64,000 nt of DNA from assembly GCA_017476605.1 (NCBI GenBank), contig JAFUZM010000339.1, positions 23,393 to 87,392 of the forward strand, read 5' to 3'. Shown one piece after another: positions 53,346-61,380 of the stretch. The translations under genes and the position numbers were made by a program. Numbering within the stretch: position 1 is the stretch's first letter; the number at the start of each line of letters is the position of its first letter. The notes under the pieces were generated by a model. That model did not search any database, had not been told where the DNA came from, and saw only the letters and a program-made list of their open reading frames with translations. This DNA is from Clostridia bacterium. GTDB taxonomy: Bacteria > Bacillota > Clostridia > Christensenellales > Aristaeellaceae.

Positions 53346-54112
53346 TCACTCATCATTGTCAATCTGCATTCTGTATTCCTTTGGGGAAACACCAAAATAC
53401 TGGCGAAATGACCTGGCGAAACTATTTGGGGTTGAATACCCAACTCGCTGAGCAATCACTTTAATCTGTAGACTGGTTTTCTTAAGAAGCCTTGCTGCTT
53501 CACGCATTCGTGCATTCACAAGATAAGTACTGAACTTTGTTCCTGTTTTATGATGAAAGAATGCACTCAAATAGAATGGATTTAATTTCACTTCTGCAGC
53601 TACGCTTTCAAGACTGGCATCTTCATAATGATGATGGATATACTCCTTTATCTGGCGAATCGTATCACTCTCTGTTTCAGTTTCACCCCCCCTCGCGATT
53701 TTTCCTCAATGTTTTCTTTATTCATTTCCCGATGTTTCATATCCAGATCATGGCGGAGAGATTCAAACTCTTTCTTTATATGTGACCACCGAATTGGCTT
53801 CAGCAGATAATGCTGCACCCCAAAACGCATCGCCTGCCTGGCATATTCAAAATTTCTGTACCCACTCACAACAACAAAGTGGCTTCCCCTATTCCGTTTA
53901 TATTCTTCCTCAATCAGTTCAAGTCCGCTCATTCCAGCCATTTTTATGCCTGTAACAATAACATCAACAGCATGTTGTTGCAGATATTCATTTGCTTCCT
54001 GTGCAGTAGAAAAATCATTGGCGATAGTAAACCCTATTTCTGACCAAGGAAAATACTGACAGAATCCTTTTCTGAATTCTCGTTCGTCGTTGACTACAAT
54101 CATTGAATACAT
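53346..54112 (-). pseudogene. AraC-type response regulator, frameshifted in a G7 run
   Basis: ATG 54112 (SD AGAGGTG) starts a receiver domain: S-M-I-V-V-N-D-E, V-D-V-I-V-T-G-I-K-M-A-G-M-S-G-L-E-L and H-Y-L-L-K-P-I. The phosphoacceptor Asp of the usual V-T-D-I-x-M is Gly. The frame fails at a G7 run (C7 at 53696-53702). With G8 it would continue through E-T-E-T-E-S-D-T-I-R-Q-I-K-E-Y-I into the AraC helix-turn-helix part (F-F-H-H-K-T-G-T-K-F, then F-A-R-S-F-R-Q-Y-F-G-V-S-P-K-E-Y-R), ~255 residues in all. It lies upstream of, and in the same direction as, the LCP/kinase locus and could control it. Confidence 0.8.
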
Positions 54113-54529
54113 GGGCACCTCTTGCTGTTTAATGAAAATGTCTTTCCCTACAGATACTATTATGCTCCAAACAGTCCTTCTCAGTCTCTCTTGTGTTAAG
54201 ATATGTTCCAATTCTTAAGAATAGGACATATAATTAGTAGATAATCCTATAACGGAAGAAGAGGTTACTTTCCAAAATCATACTTGATAACATGAATCTC
54301 GCTTTCAAAAGTGAAATGAAAGCAGAACCTTCACTTGGCAAAAGTATTAAACAAGTCAAATTGCATACGGCAACAATTCCTTTTTTAATCATATCCTTTC
54401 TTACCCGATACAAATTCTCTATACAGATGAATTTGTTTTTTTGATATTATGAGCAATTTTGTCAAATATTACCTCCTGATAGTCGATGCTGCACAAATAG
54501 CATTTCTTCGTCTCCAAGGTGCACATTAT
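54113..54529. other. Intergenic region, divergent promoters expected
   Basis: About 415 A/T-rich bases lie between the start of the minus-strand response regulator and the operator zone of the plus-strand XRE gene. It should hold the regulator's promoter. No gene or repeat is seen. Confidence 0.4.
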
Positions 54530-54562
54530 ACGATATATCGTCCAAAAAGTCGATATATCGAC
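54530..54562 (+). promoter_or_regulatory. Twin palindromic operator of the XRE regulator
   Basis: ACGATATATCGT (54530-54541) and GTCGATATATCGAC (54549-54562) are perfect palindromes sharing C-G-A-T-A-T-A-T-C-G, with centres 20 bases apart (two helical turns). They lie ~50 bases upstream of the XRE-type gene, a standard autoregulation layout. Confidence 0.7.
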
Positions 54563-54612
54563 CATTCCAATTTTGCAAAAATGCTATCGTCCCTTGAACA
54601 GGAGGGATGAAT

Positions 54613-54855
54613 ATGAACACAAGACTTTGCGTTGCCAATCGAATACTGCAATTATGTCGGGAAAAAAACATGTCGTTAAATGCATTGGCGAATCTTTCCG
54701 CAGTGCCACCATCAACATTAAAGAGCATCATGAACGGTGATAGCAGGAACCCTGGTATTGTGACAATCAAACTGCTATGTGACGGTTGGGATATTTCGCT
54801 TTCTGATTTCTTTGATACAGACGAGTTTCGATTTCTAGAACAAGAGATCTGTTGA
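54613..54855 (+). CDS. XRE-family helix-turn-helix regulator
   Basis: 80 residues. ATG 54613 has AGGAGGG 7 bases upstream; the ATG at 54607 would be too close. The HTH reads R-I-L-Q-L-C-R-E-K, M-S-L-N-A-L-A-N-L-S, V-P-P-S-T-L-K-S-I-M and I-V-T-I-K-L-L-C-D-G. It has the size of single-domain Cro/CI-like regulators that repress their own promoter; the twin palindromes just upstream are the likely operators. The target beyond itself is unknown. Confidence 0.85.
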   Translation: MNTRLCVANRILQLCREKNMSLNALANLSAVPPSTLKSIMNGDSRNPGIVTIKLLCDGWDISLSDFFDTDEFRFLEQEIC

Positions 54856-55078
54856 CCATCCACCACCCTTTTACAAAACGCAGACTTTGCCATCGGTCTT
54901 TTGCGAAGTCTGCTCATGAAAAGTTGCAAGTTACGCCTCTTTGGCTTTTATGCGGAGAAGTGTGAGAGTCAAAGAGGCGCATACGCACATTCAAGCCATA
55001 TGATGTACTTGTGCATCGGACAAATGACTGGCAATCAGGCAGCTGCCTTCACATACCAGATTCTGTTCAAATGAAAAA
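54856..55078. other. Spacer with a hairpin after the XRE gene
   Basis: GCAGACTT (54880-54887) pairs with AAGTCTGC (54906-54913), possibly the end signal of the XRE transcript, though there is no T-run. No gene is seen. Confidence 0.45.
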
Positions 55079-55156
55079 TGGTTTGTCTTGAGAATCATCC
55101 TTTTCCCGGTGATATTCGGAAAATTTGTGATTCAATCCAGACAAACCACTTTTTTA
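55079..55156 (+). ncRNA. Long three-segment hairpin ending in a T-run
   Basis: Three nested stems pair in register: TGGTTTGTCT (55079-55088) with AGACAAACCA (55139-55148), GAATCA with TGATTC, and TTTTCC with GGAAAA. They are separated by small bulges and closed by an ~11-base loop, and C-T-T-T-T-T-T-A follows. It could be an intrinsic terminator of unusual length or the 3' part of a small structured RNA. Confidence 0.55.
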
Positions 55157-55693
55157 TTTCAGGGCAATATTCTATGCGAAGACAGAAAGTGCGGAATGGC
55201 ACGACGTTTGGTATTTGGGCAATAAGGATGGGGCAATTACCCCAACCGCCCTTCTGAAAACGCGACACAGAGCGAATTCCAGAAACGGATAGTCTTAAAG
55301 ATACTCAGTATTAGTGTGAACACACTCAGGGCGGCAAACCCTCATTGAGGTGGATTGGTCCAGTTTCTACAAGCACCTCATCCATGACAGTAATCTGACG
55401 TTGAGGACGGATCAATCGCAACTTCTGCGTTCATCTCATGCAGAATATGAATCTGTCGTCAAAAGGGAACGGGCTTGGCTTCTCCAAGTGCCTCATACAT
55501 GGCAGAGATGTGACACTGATGGCGGCATCTCCATTCAAAGAACGATATATCTGAATCGCTCAGGATCGGCATTCTCTGCATCGGTTTCTCCTTTCTCCCT
55601 GTAGCAGGGTATGAAAAAAAACTCAGGATGGTCATTTCCCACGCTTTCGTTCGTTTCGGCTAAAATACGATGATATCTTATTTTGGCCGTATC
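55157..55693. other. 537-base stretch without a supported gene
   Basis: Two imperfect direct copies are seen starting near 55366 and 55483 (T-T-C-T-(A/C)-C-A-A-G-x-(A/G)-C-C-T-C-A-T). They look like remnants of a duplicated sequence. No SD-preceded frame is present. Confidence 0.35.
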
Positions 55694-55936
55694 TCAAATT
55701 ATCCAGATCGGGAGAATGAATGTGTTCCTTTCAATGGCAGAGATCTCCTCCCGTAAGCACAGAATCGCTCCGGTTCCCCTCGGAACAAATCCTTTATCCG
55801 GCACCTCAAACGCAGATTTCCATTCAGTTCCTGGTTTCGTGCTTTTCCAGATCTCCGGCGGATGAAACTCTCCATCCGCTTCAATCACCATTTCAATCTC
55901 GTTGGTATCCTTGTCTTGGACAAAGCGCAGTCTTTA
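55694..55936 (-). pseudogene. Gene fragment of unknown family
   Basis: A minus-strand frame of ~80 residues after an in-frame TAA, with protein-like composition (D-T-N-E-I-E-M-V-I-E-A-D-G, then P-P-E-I-W-K). There is no SD and no start at the 5' side, so it looks like the 3' remainder of a gene. Family not recognised. Downstream of its 5' edge, 55937-56205 shows no gene apart from the leader of the next one. Confidence 0.3.
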
Positions 55937-56205
55937 TGCTCCGCTGTCATTATATGTCTGATCCACAGAATCATCCCGTTCGGAATTCTTTGTTGTTATC
56001 ATTCAAACGGATGGTTTGGCTTCTATCGCAAAAACTTTACAACCTGTTTGTGTTATTCACTTCTGCAATATGGAATCACGGCGACAGCAAAAAAGCCTCG
56101 CGTTTGCCAGGATATGCCAAACAAAATTCCGGCAGATATTGAAACGTGTATCGTTTTCGTGTGTAATGATCTCATCACCCGTAAATCATAGCGGAGGGAT
56201 CAATT

Positions 56206-56433
56206 ATGCCACGAGCAAAGAAAGATTATCTGTGCCTGAATGTAAAGATTGACGCCGATATCTGCCATAAGCTGACTGAAGTCAGCATGGAAGCCGGGCA
56301 GACCAAAAACATGGTTGTGGAGCGCGCCTTACAGGCATATTTTGCCGATTATGACGCCAAACAGCGGATTCTGCGCCAGGCAGAAGCCGGGGAGCTGATT
56401 CCTGTGGGAGAGGTGAACAACAATGACGCATGA
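56206..56433 (+). CDS. Ribbon-helix-helix-like regulator upstream of the AlbA_2 gene
   Basis: 75 residues with GGAGGG 8 bases before the ATG. Basic start (P-R-A-K-K-D-Y), a beta strand (L-C-L-N-V-K-I-D) and two helices (C-H-K-L-T-E-V-S-M, N-M-V-V-E-R-A-L-Q-A-Y-F) match the CopG/ribbon-helix-helix fold. It overlaps the broken AlbA_2-type gene by 11 bases, so they form one operon. It probably regulates the pair. Confidence 0.7.
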   Translation: MPRAKKDYLCLNVKIDADICHKLTEVSMEAGQTKNMVVERALQAYFADYDAKQRILRQAEAGELIPVGEVNNNDA

Positions 56434-58120
56434 AGAGCTGAAAAAAGGCGAACAATCACGGTGGAGTATAAGCTGAATATTCCCGATGATAAAGATAAGT
56501 ATTTGAAATCCGCCGTTGCCTTTGCCAATGCTGGCGAGGGCAAACTTATTTTCGGCGTGAAAAATCAAACGTGGGACGTCATCGGTTTCACGGATGATGA
56601 AGTGTTCCAAAAATACGACGCTATCGCGAGCAGCATCTATGATGCATGCACCCCGTCGATTGTGCCGGTCATGGAGATTGAAGAGTTGGCCTGTTTGCAA
56701 AGCAAACGGTTTGTCAGCTAACGAGCACTGACAGAAGCCACTACGCCGAAGGGCCAAGCTGCTCGTAAGAGGAGATCGACGGGAAAAAGATCATTGTCGC
56801 CAACATCCTTCCCGGCATGGATAAGCCGTATTATCTCCGGGCATATGGCATGATGGAGGGAACGTTTATCCGCATTGCGGGGGTGACCCGCAATGCGGAA
56901 CCCTACATAATCAAAGAGCTTCAGCTTGAGGGTACCAACAAGAGCTACGACGCCACCCAAGTCGCAGAAGAAGAAGCATCAGCGCAAGAGATCAATGCGC
57001 TGCGCGACCGAATGTATCAGCACGCACTTTCTCTTTGTAAAAACGACGACCAGCGCCGCTCTCAGAAAAAAGTGACCGCCAGCCAGTTAGCGCAATGGAG
57101 AATCCTCGTCCATTTCCAGGACAAGTATTATCCCACCTACGCCTGGAAGCTGCTGACAGGCGATATTGACGAGCTGTTTCCCGACGCTTTCATTCAGCTG
57201 GCGGCATTCAAGGGAACAACCCGCGCTGTTTTCCGAGATCGGCAGGAAACCAAAGGACCGATTGATCAGCAGATTGAGGACGCCATGGTTTTTGTGAAAA
57301 AGCACATCAACCTTGGCTCCCGCATTGCAGATGTTTATCGGGAGGATATTTACGAGCTGCCCCTTGACAGCGTCCGCGAGCTCATCTCAAATGCCGTATG
57401 CCATCGCTCCTATCTGTCTCCCGGTTCCATCCAGGTGGCAATTTATGATGATCGGTTGGAGGTTACATCGGCTGGCAGACTGAGTCCTGATCTGACCATT
57501 GACCAGCTGATCGAAGGCAATTCCCGTGTGCGGAATATCGCCATCGGCGCAGCATTCCAGTATATGCACATCATCGAAAAATGGGGTAGAGGCATCCCTC
57601 GTGTCTTCGAGGATGCCCGTATGTATGGTCTAGGCGATCCTGAAATCAAAGATTTTGGCACGTCTTTTCGGGTCAGCATGTATCGCAAACCTTTCGAGAC
57701 CGATCCTTTTCGCGTGGTGATTCCATCAGAGACACCGATAGGGAATCATAAAAACGTTTTGAGTGTCAATGACTCTCAAAACAGCACCCAAAATGACTCT
57801 CAAAATGGCATCCAAAATGACACCTCAAAAACAATCCTCTTGCTGAAATGATCATTACAGCAATCAAAGCTAATCCAAAATCAACCAGGGCTGAAATTGC
57901 AAGCCAGATAGGCGTTAGTCCCTCAACGATTGCAAGAAAGTTGAAGGAAATAAGCTATATCCGCTTTGTTGGAGCAGCAAGAAAGGGCACTGGGAAATCA
58001 ATCACTAATGCAGCAATAAAGCAGGAACGGTATCATTTGATCATAGCACAACAAAAGCGGAGGGAGATACGCCATGACACCGGAAGAGAAAGCCAGACAG
58101 CTGATCAATGCCCGTCTTGA
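56423..58120 (+). pseudogene. AlbA_2/ATPase transcriptional regulator, interrupted three times
   Basis: The intact protein would be ~550 residues: AlbA_2 domain (T-V-E-Y-K-L-N-I-P, then A-V-A-F-A-N-A-G-E-G-K-L-I-F-G-V), ATP-binding domain (R-E-L-I-S-N-A-V-C-H-R-S-Y, then E-K-W-G-R-G-I-P-R) and a C-terminal HTH (T-R-A-E-I-A-S-Q-I-G-V-S-P-S-T-I-A-R-K). Lesions: (1) a missing A near 56454, between the ATG at 56423 and T-V-E-Y-K; (2) insertion of the 89-bp family A element at 56686-56774 inside codons for E-E-I-D-G; (3) one missing A in the A5 run near 57830, before N-N-P-L-A-E-M-I-I-T. Such proteins (Schlafen/AlbA-like) are common accessory regulators or defence genes. Confidence 0.85.
56686..56774 (+). 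mobile_element. Family A element A6 inserted in the AlbA_2-type gene
   Basis: Removing 89 bases restores the uninterrupted codons of the gene (V-M-E-I-E-E / I-D-G-K-K). The insert is a full family A unit: TTGGCC, GTTTGCAAAGCAAAC hairpin, TTTGTCAG/CTGACAGA stem, ACGAGCA/TGCTCGT stem. It is flanked left by GAAGAG and right by GAGGAG. The target GAAGAG is SD-like. It has no coding capacity, so a trans-acting enzyme is needed. Length 89 is not a multiple of 3, so the host gene is knocked out. Confidence 0.85.
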
Positions 58121-58459
58121 GCAATCTGACCGGGTGTCTCTGGATTTAAGCCATGTGAATCCCATGGCTTCATCTGGCGTTGCTGTCCGGGAATACCCAC
58201 CAGCACCGGGCCGGTTGATTATGCTCTCTTCGTCGACAGGAAGCCCATGGGTGTGATTGAGGCCAAAAAGGATGAACTGGGCAAGAATATCACAGTCGTG
58301 GAAGGTCAGTCCGGTTGCTATGCCAGCAGCACATTCAGATATGTGACCACTGATTACAGCATCCGCTTCGCGTATGAGGCAACCTGCCAGTTGACACGCT
58401 TTACGGATGATCAGGATCTCAAATACCGTTCCCGGCGTGTATTCTCTTTAAGAGGTTAG
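58074..58459 (+). pseudogene. HsdR (type I restriction) N-terminal stub
   Basis: The first ~125 residues of a type I restriction endonuclease subunit: M-T-P-E-E-K-A-R-Q-L-I-N-A-R-L-E-Q-S, then after a one-base frameshift near 58220 D-Y-A-L-F-V-D-R-K-P-M-G-V-I-E-A-K-K-D (the nuclease PD-E-x-K) and E-G-Q-S-G-x-Y-A-S-S-T-F-R. It ends at 58459. The motor domains and the other subunits are absent. SD GGAGG is present upstream. Confidence 0.8.
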
Positions 58460-58611
58460 TTTTGTGTTAAATATTCAAATAGTCGAAGAAAATTTCGTGA
58501 AATATATTCAAAAAGTATTAGTTTGGCAATCTGGATCAACTGTTGAACAGTTACGTTGTTGAACGGCATTGAGCCCGACATGAGCTATAGTAGCTTTGAC
58601 TATTCTAAAGG

Positions 58612-58702
58612 AGTTGGCCTGTTTGCGCAGCAAACATTTTGTCAGGTGACGAGCACTAACAAAAGTCACTACGCCGAAAGACCAAGCTGCTCGTCAGAAG
58701 AG
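58612..58702 (+). repeat. Family A element A7
   Basis: Left flank AAAGGAG, TTGGCC, hairpin GTTTGC-GCA-GCAAAC, inner stem with one C-A mismatch, outer stem TGACGAGCA/TGCTCGTCA, right flank AGAAGAG. It is followed directly by a family B unit. No intact gene start follows, so the element marks a lost gene. 58460-58611 shows no gene. Confidence 0.85.
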
Positions 58703-58797
58703 CCATGCCCATCGCGTACGCGATGGTTTTGTCGGGAAGCAGGTACTTGACATATGGCTTGGCGAATCAACAGACCCAAATGTACCTGCAGAGGAGA
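58703..58797 (+). repeat. Family B element B7 (tandem with A7)
   Basis: Near-consensus unit with palindrome CCATCGCGTACGCGATGG, inner stem TTGTC.../TTGACA, outer stem GCAGGTAC/GTACCTGC and right end AGAGGAGA. It is almost identical to B4, 26 kb away, pointing to recent spread. Confidence 0.9.
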
Positions 58798-58804
58798 TTT
58801 GTCT

Positions 58805-59560
58805 CTAAACGATACTGTCTTTCCTGATTCGTACCATGTCATATCGTGTGGCATGGTACGATAAGGATCGTATTCGTTTTTTGAAGACACTGCGAAATGC
58901 ATCATTATTAGCGTCATGTACTGGTTCAAGACAATAGCAAATGCTTTTTGTTTCAATATACATATGGGCGAAGTATGCCCTTTTTGCGCTTTTCAATCGA
59001 ATATCATTAATCTTCATGCGTACACACATCAGTAGATGCAATTTTTCACAAATAGCTGGTCGAGAAATTGTCGGGTCATGAATCAGCAGTTCCAGCACCC
59101 GGTTTGATCTTTCTTCGATTTCAGCTTGCTGATCAGGTCGTTTTTCAGGTCGCGTCCCGGAAACGTCCTGATCCTGGGTCTGATCCCAGCCTTCACCGCA
59201 ATGTCTGTGGAATCTTACAGTGAAACCATAAGGTTCCTTTTTAAATTCAAACTTAACTCCCGCCTTTGTGCAATCAGCACTGATCCTCTTAAATCCTGTA
59301 GCTGCGCCTTCCATGTCTCTGGAATAATACAATGTACTTGTAATAAGCGGATTTCTACGAGGTGGCTTAATAAAACCACGGATTAAATCCTCTGGTTCTA
59401 GATTTTGCGGAAAAAGGCCTGGACTGGAAATATCAATAAAGCTCTTGTAAATCGTGATTTCGACAGCCTGTCTGGATTCAATTTGTCGCTGAACAAAGGC
59501 ATTGATTACATCCTCTCTAACTGCGCTGATATATTCGCAGTCTGCCAGATGGTCGTTCAC
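58805..59560 (-). pseudogene. C-terminal fragment of a second AlbA_2-type ATPase regulator
   Basis: The 251-residue frame starts inside the ATP-binding domain (R-E-D-V-I-N-A-F-V-Q-R, S-S-P-G-L-F-P, R-R-N-P-L-I) and ends in a degraded HTH. The AlbA_2 N-terminal half is missing. It has homology-like design to the protein at 56.4 kb but a different sequence. The first 42 bases recur at 63771. The fragment has no SD. Confidence 0.65.
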
Positions 59561-59571
59561 AATACCGATTG
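59530..59571. repeat. 42-base exact repeat, copy 1
   Basis: The same 42 bases (T-A-T-A-T-T-C-G-C-A-G-T-C-T-G-C-C-A-G-A...) occur at 63771-63812 in the same orientation. Both copies lie at the 5' edge of a truncated minus-strand gene, which suggests a recombination junction or shared ancestral sequence. Confidence 0.85.
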
Positions 59572-59640
59572 TCTGTTATAACAACACACAGGAGAAGATT
59601 TGAAGTCTTCCCCCACGTTCGAGTTTGTACCTCCTGAGTT

Positions 59641-60150
59641 TTAGAGCTTAATGGAATCTCCACCCTGCTTCACAAAAGAAAACTCTTCTGGTGGACTCTT
59701 AATCCAAAGCTGTGATACATCCAGATGATGCCTATTAAGTGCATTCCGGCATTCTTCGTCCTTGAACTTACAGAAGGCCGTCTTAAACTCACTGACACTC
59801 CGGCTCTTTGTTAAGTCCTGGGCTTTCTTCACATCCGTTGCCCTCGCAATTTCATCCTCGAAATTCATTACCTGCGCCAGGTTAATGACCTTAACCTGCG
59901 AGGCATACTTCTTCAAATGGTCAATATTCTTCTGAAGGATATCCGTCTTTATCACATCAGTATCAAATACCAAAACCACCATCGTTCCTGCTTGGATCAT
60001 GCTGACCACACGCCTTGGGAGTTCATCCTGAATAACATTGTAAACATTGACCTTTCCCGGAGTCAAAAGCCTCGGCTCTGCTTTCAATGCATTGATCAAT
60101 TTCTCTTCACACGGTCCTTCAACGAAGTAAACACATCTCTTATAATTCAT
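59641..60150 (-). CDS. Small TOPRIM-like nuclease of a two-gene AAA system
   Basis: 169 residues. The N terminus Y-F-V-E-G-P-C-E-E-K-L-I-N-A-L carries the conserved Glu of TOPRIM folds, and V-L-V-F-D-T-D-V carries the D-x-D. OLD, AbiL and RloB-like TOPRIM effectors share this. It is shorter than most DUF4435 or RloB proteins. The gene overlaps the AAA ATPase gene upstream by 11 bases. Inference: effector nuclease of an abortive-infection type defence pair. Confidence 0.7.
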   Translation of the reverse strand: MNYKRCVYFVEGPCEEKLINALKAEPRLLTPGKVNVYNVIQDELPRRVVSMIQAGTMVVLVFDTDVIKTDILQKNIDHLKKYASQVKVINLAQVMNFEDEIARATDVKKAQDLTKSRSVSEFKTAFCKFKDEECRNALNRHHLDVSQLWIKSPPEEFSFVKQGGDSIKL

Positions 60151-61243
60151 CAGGCCACCCCCTGTCCAAAGCGTTCAGCATTGAAAGATCAGGCAACGTT
60201 CCAAACATATCGTTATCCATAGCTCCCCTGACTGAATCCGTGTTTTTCTTCAAAAGGCTGGATGCAGATATCGCAGTGACCTTGCAACTATTGTCCATTA
60301 CTTCTTTCTTTAGGAAGGTGTAGGAGTGCTTTGGCAAGTTTAAATCCAGCATGTCCATGTTGTGCGTTGTAAATATTAACTGCTCATCTTCCTGAATACG
60401 TTCCATCATCAGGCCGAAGATTGCTTTCTCGATCTCGCTGTGGATAAATGAGAAATGTTCATCGCAGTAATAAAACATCCTGCTCTTGGACATCATAGCA
60501 GCAAGGAATACCGCAACATCTATCCCTTCGGCAGTCCCACTTGAAAGCACCTCTCGATTCAGCAACTTCCCTTCCTGAATCAGGATATCCGTTCCTCTTC
60601 TTCTAATGATGAAGGTATCCTTTGCACCTTTAAGTTTATCGATGTCTGTAAGTGTCGGATCCAAGGTTGCAAGTACGGCTCTGAGTGTTTTCAGAAGCTC
60701 CTCGGTATCGGTTCCTGCTGTCTGCAATGAAGAAGCAATCTCCGGGTATGCAAAACGTGAATGGATTTCACCTACGAGCTTCTTCAACTTGTTACCTTTA
60801 CCCTCTATCTCGTTTGTACGATCCTCAAGATTTTCCACACAGCGTTCGTAAAAGTCCAGCTCCCCGATATCCGAAGCGTAGTAATGAATGTCAACTGTTC
60901 CTTCCGTCTTGCTGATGCTTCCACACAGCCGGTGCAAGGTAAAACCTTCATTTACAAAGTCGATTCTGAAAAACGCCTGATTCTCCGTTGCCATCTCCAA
61001 TAGGAGAGCTTCATTCCCTGTGTTAATGTAGTTAAAAATCTTGAGCAGTGCTCTTCCAAGGCTGGTCTTGCCAGTTGCGTTTGAACCCATCAGAATGTTG
61101 ATCTTTTTGTAGCGGAAACGTTCTCTTCCCTCAAGATGCTCATCCCCTATGATGGACTTTACCAGTTTTTTCGGATAGGTGAAGTTAATGCTGAAATCGT
61201 CAAAACCATAAACGCCTTTCAGATCCAGATTTAAAACAATCAT
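60140..61243 (-). CDS. AAA-family ATPase (AAA_15/21-like) of a putative defence pair
   Basis: 367 residues. The N-terminal I-N-I-L-M-G-S-N-A-T-G-K-T-S-L is the Walker A of SMC/RecF-like ATPases, S-S-G-T-A-E-G-I-D is the signature, Y-Y-C-D-E-H-F-S is Walker B with a Glu/His switch, and I-F-T-T-H-N-M-D-M-L is the H-loop. This ATPase with a TOPRIM partner resembles PARIS/AbiL/RloA-type systems, in which the ATPase senses phage and releases the nuclease. Not assigned to a named family. Confidence 0.78.
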   Translation of the reverse strand: MIVLNLDLKGVYGFDDFSINFTYPKKLVKSIIGDEHLEGRERFRYKKINILMGSNATGKTSLGRALLKIFNYINTGNEALLLEMATENQAFFRIDFVNEGFTLHRLCGSISKTEGTVDIHYYASDIGELDFYERCVENLEDRTNEIEGKGNKLKKLVGEIHSRFAYPEIASSLQTAGTDTEELLKTLRAVLATLDPTLTDIDKLKGAKDTFIIRRRGTDILIQEGKLLNREVLSSGTAEGIDVAVFLAAMMSKSRMFYYCDEHFSFIHSEIEKAIFGLMMERIQEDEQLIFTTHNMDMLDLNLPKHSYTFLKKEVMDNSCKVTAISASSLLKKNTDSVRGAMDNDMFGTLPDLSMLNALDRGWPDEL

Positions 61244-61380
61244 GTTCTTCTCCTTTCTGTTACTTCCGAATTGCAGAACTAATGATAGCCGTTTCCCATG
61301 CAGAAGTCAACCCTTTTCCGCAGATTTTTAGCCGTCTATCCACCTGCCCATCAAAAAAGCGCCGGAAGCACAGCCACCAA

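Noticed and set aside
55350-55604. 84-codon plus-strand frame
   Set aside because: It runs across the imperfect duplicate sequence and has no SD; probably not coding.
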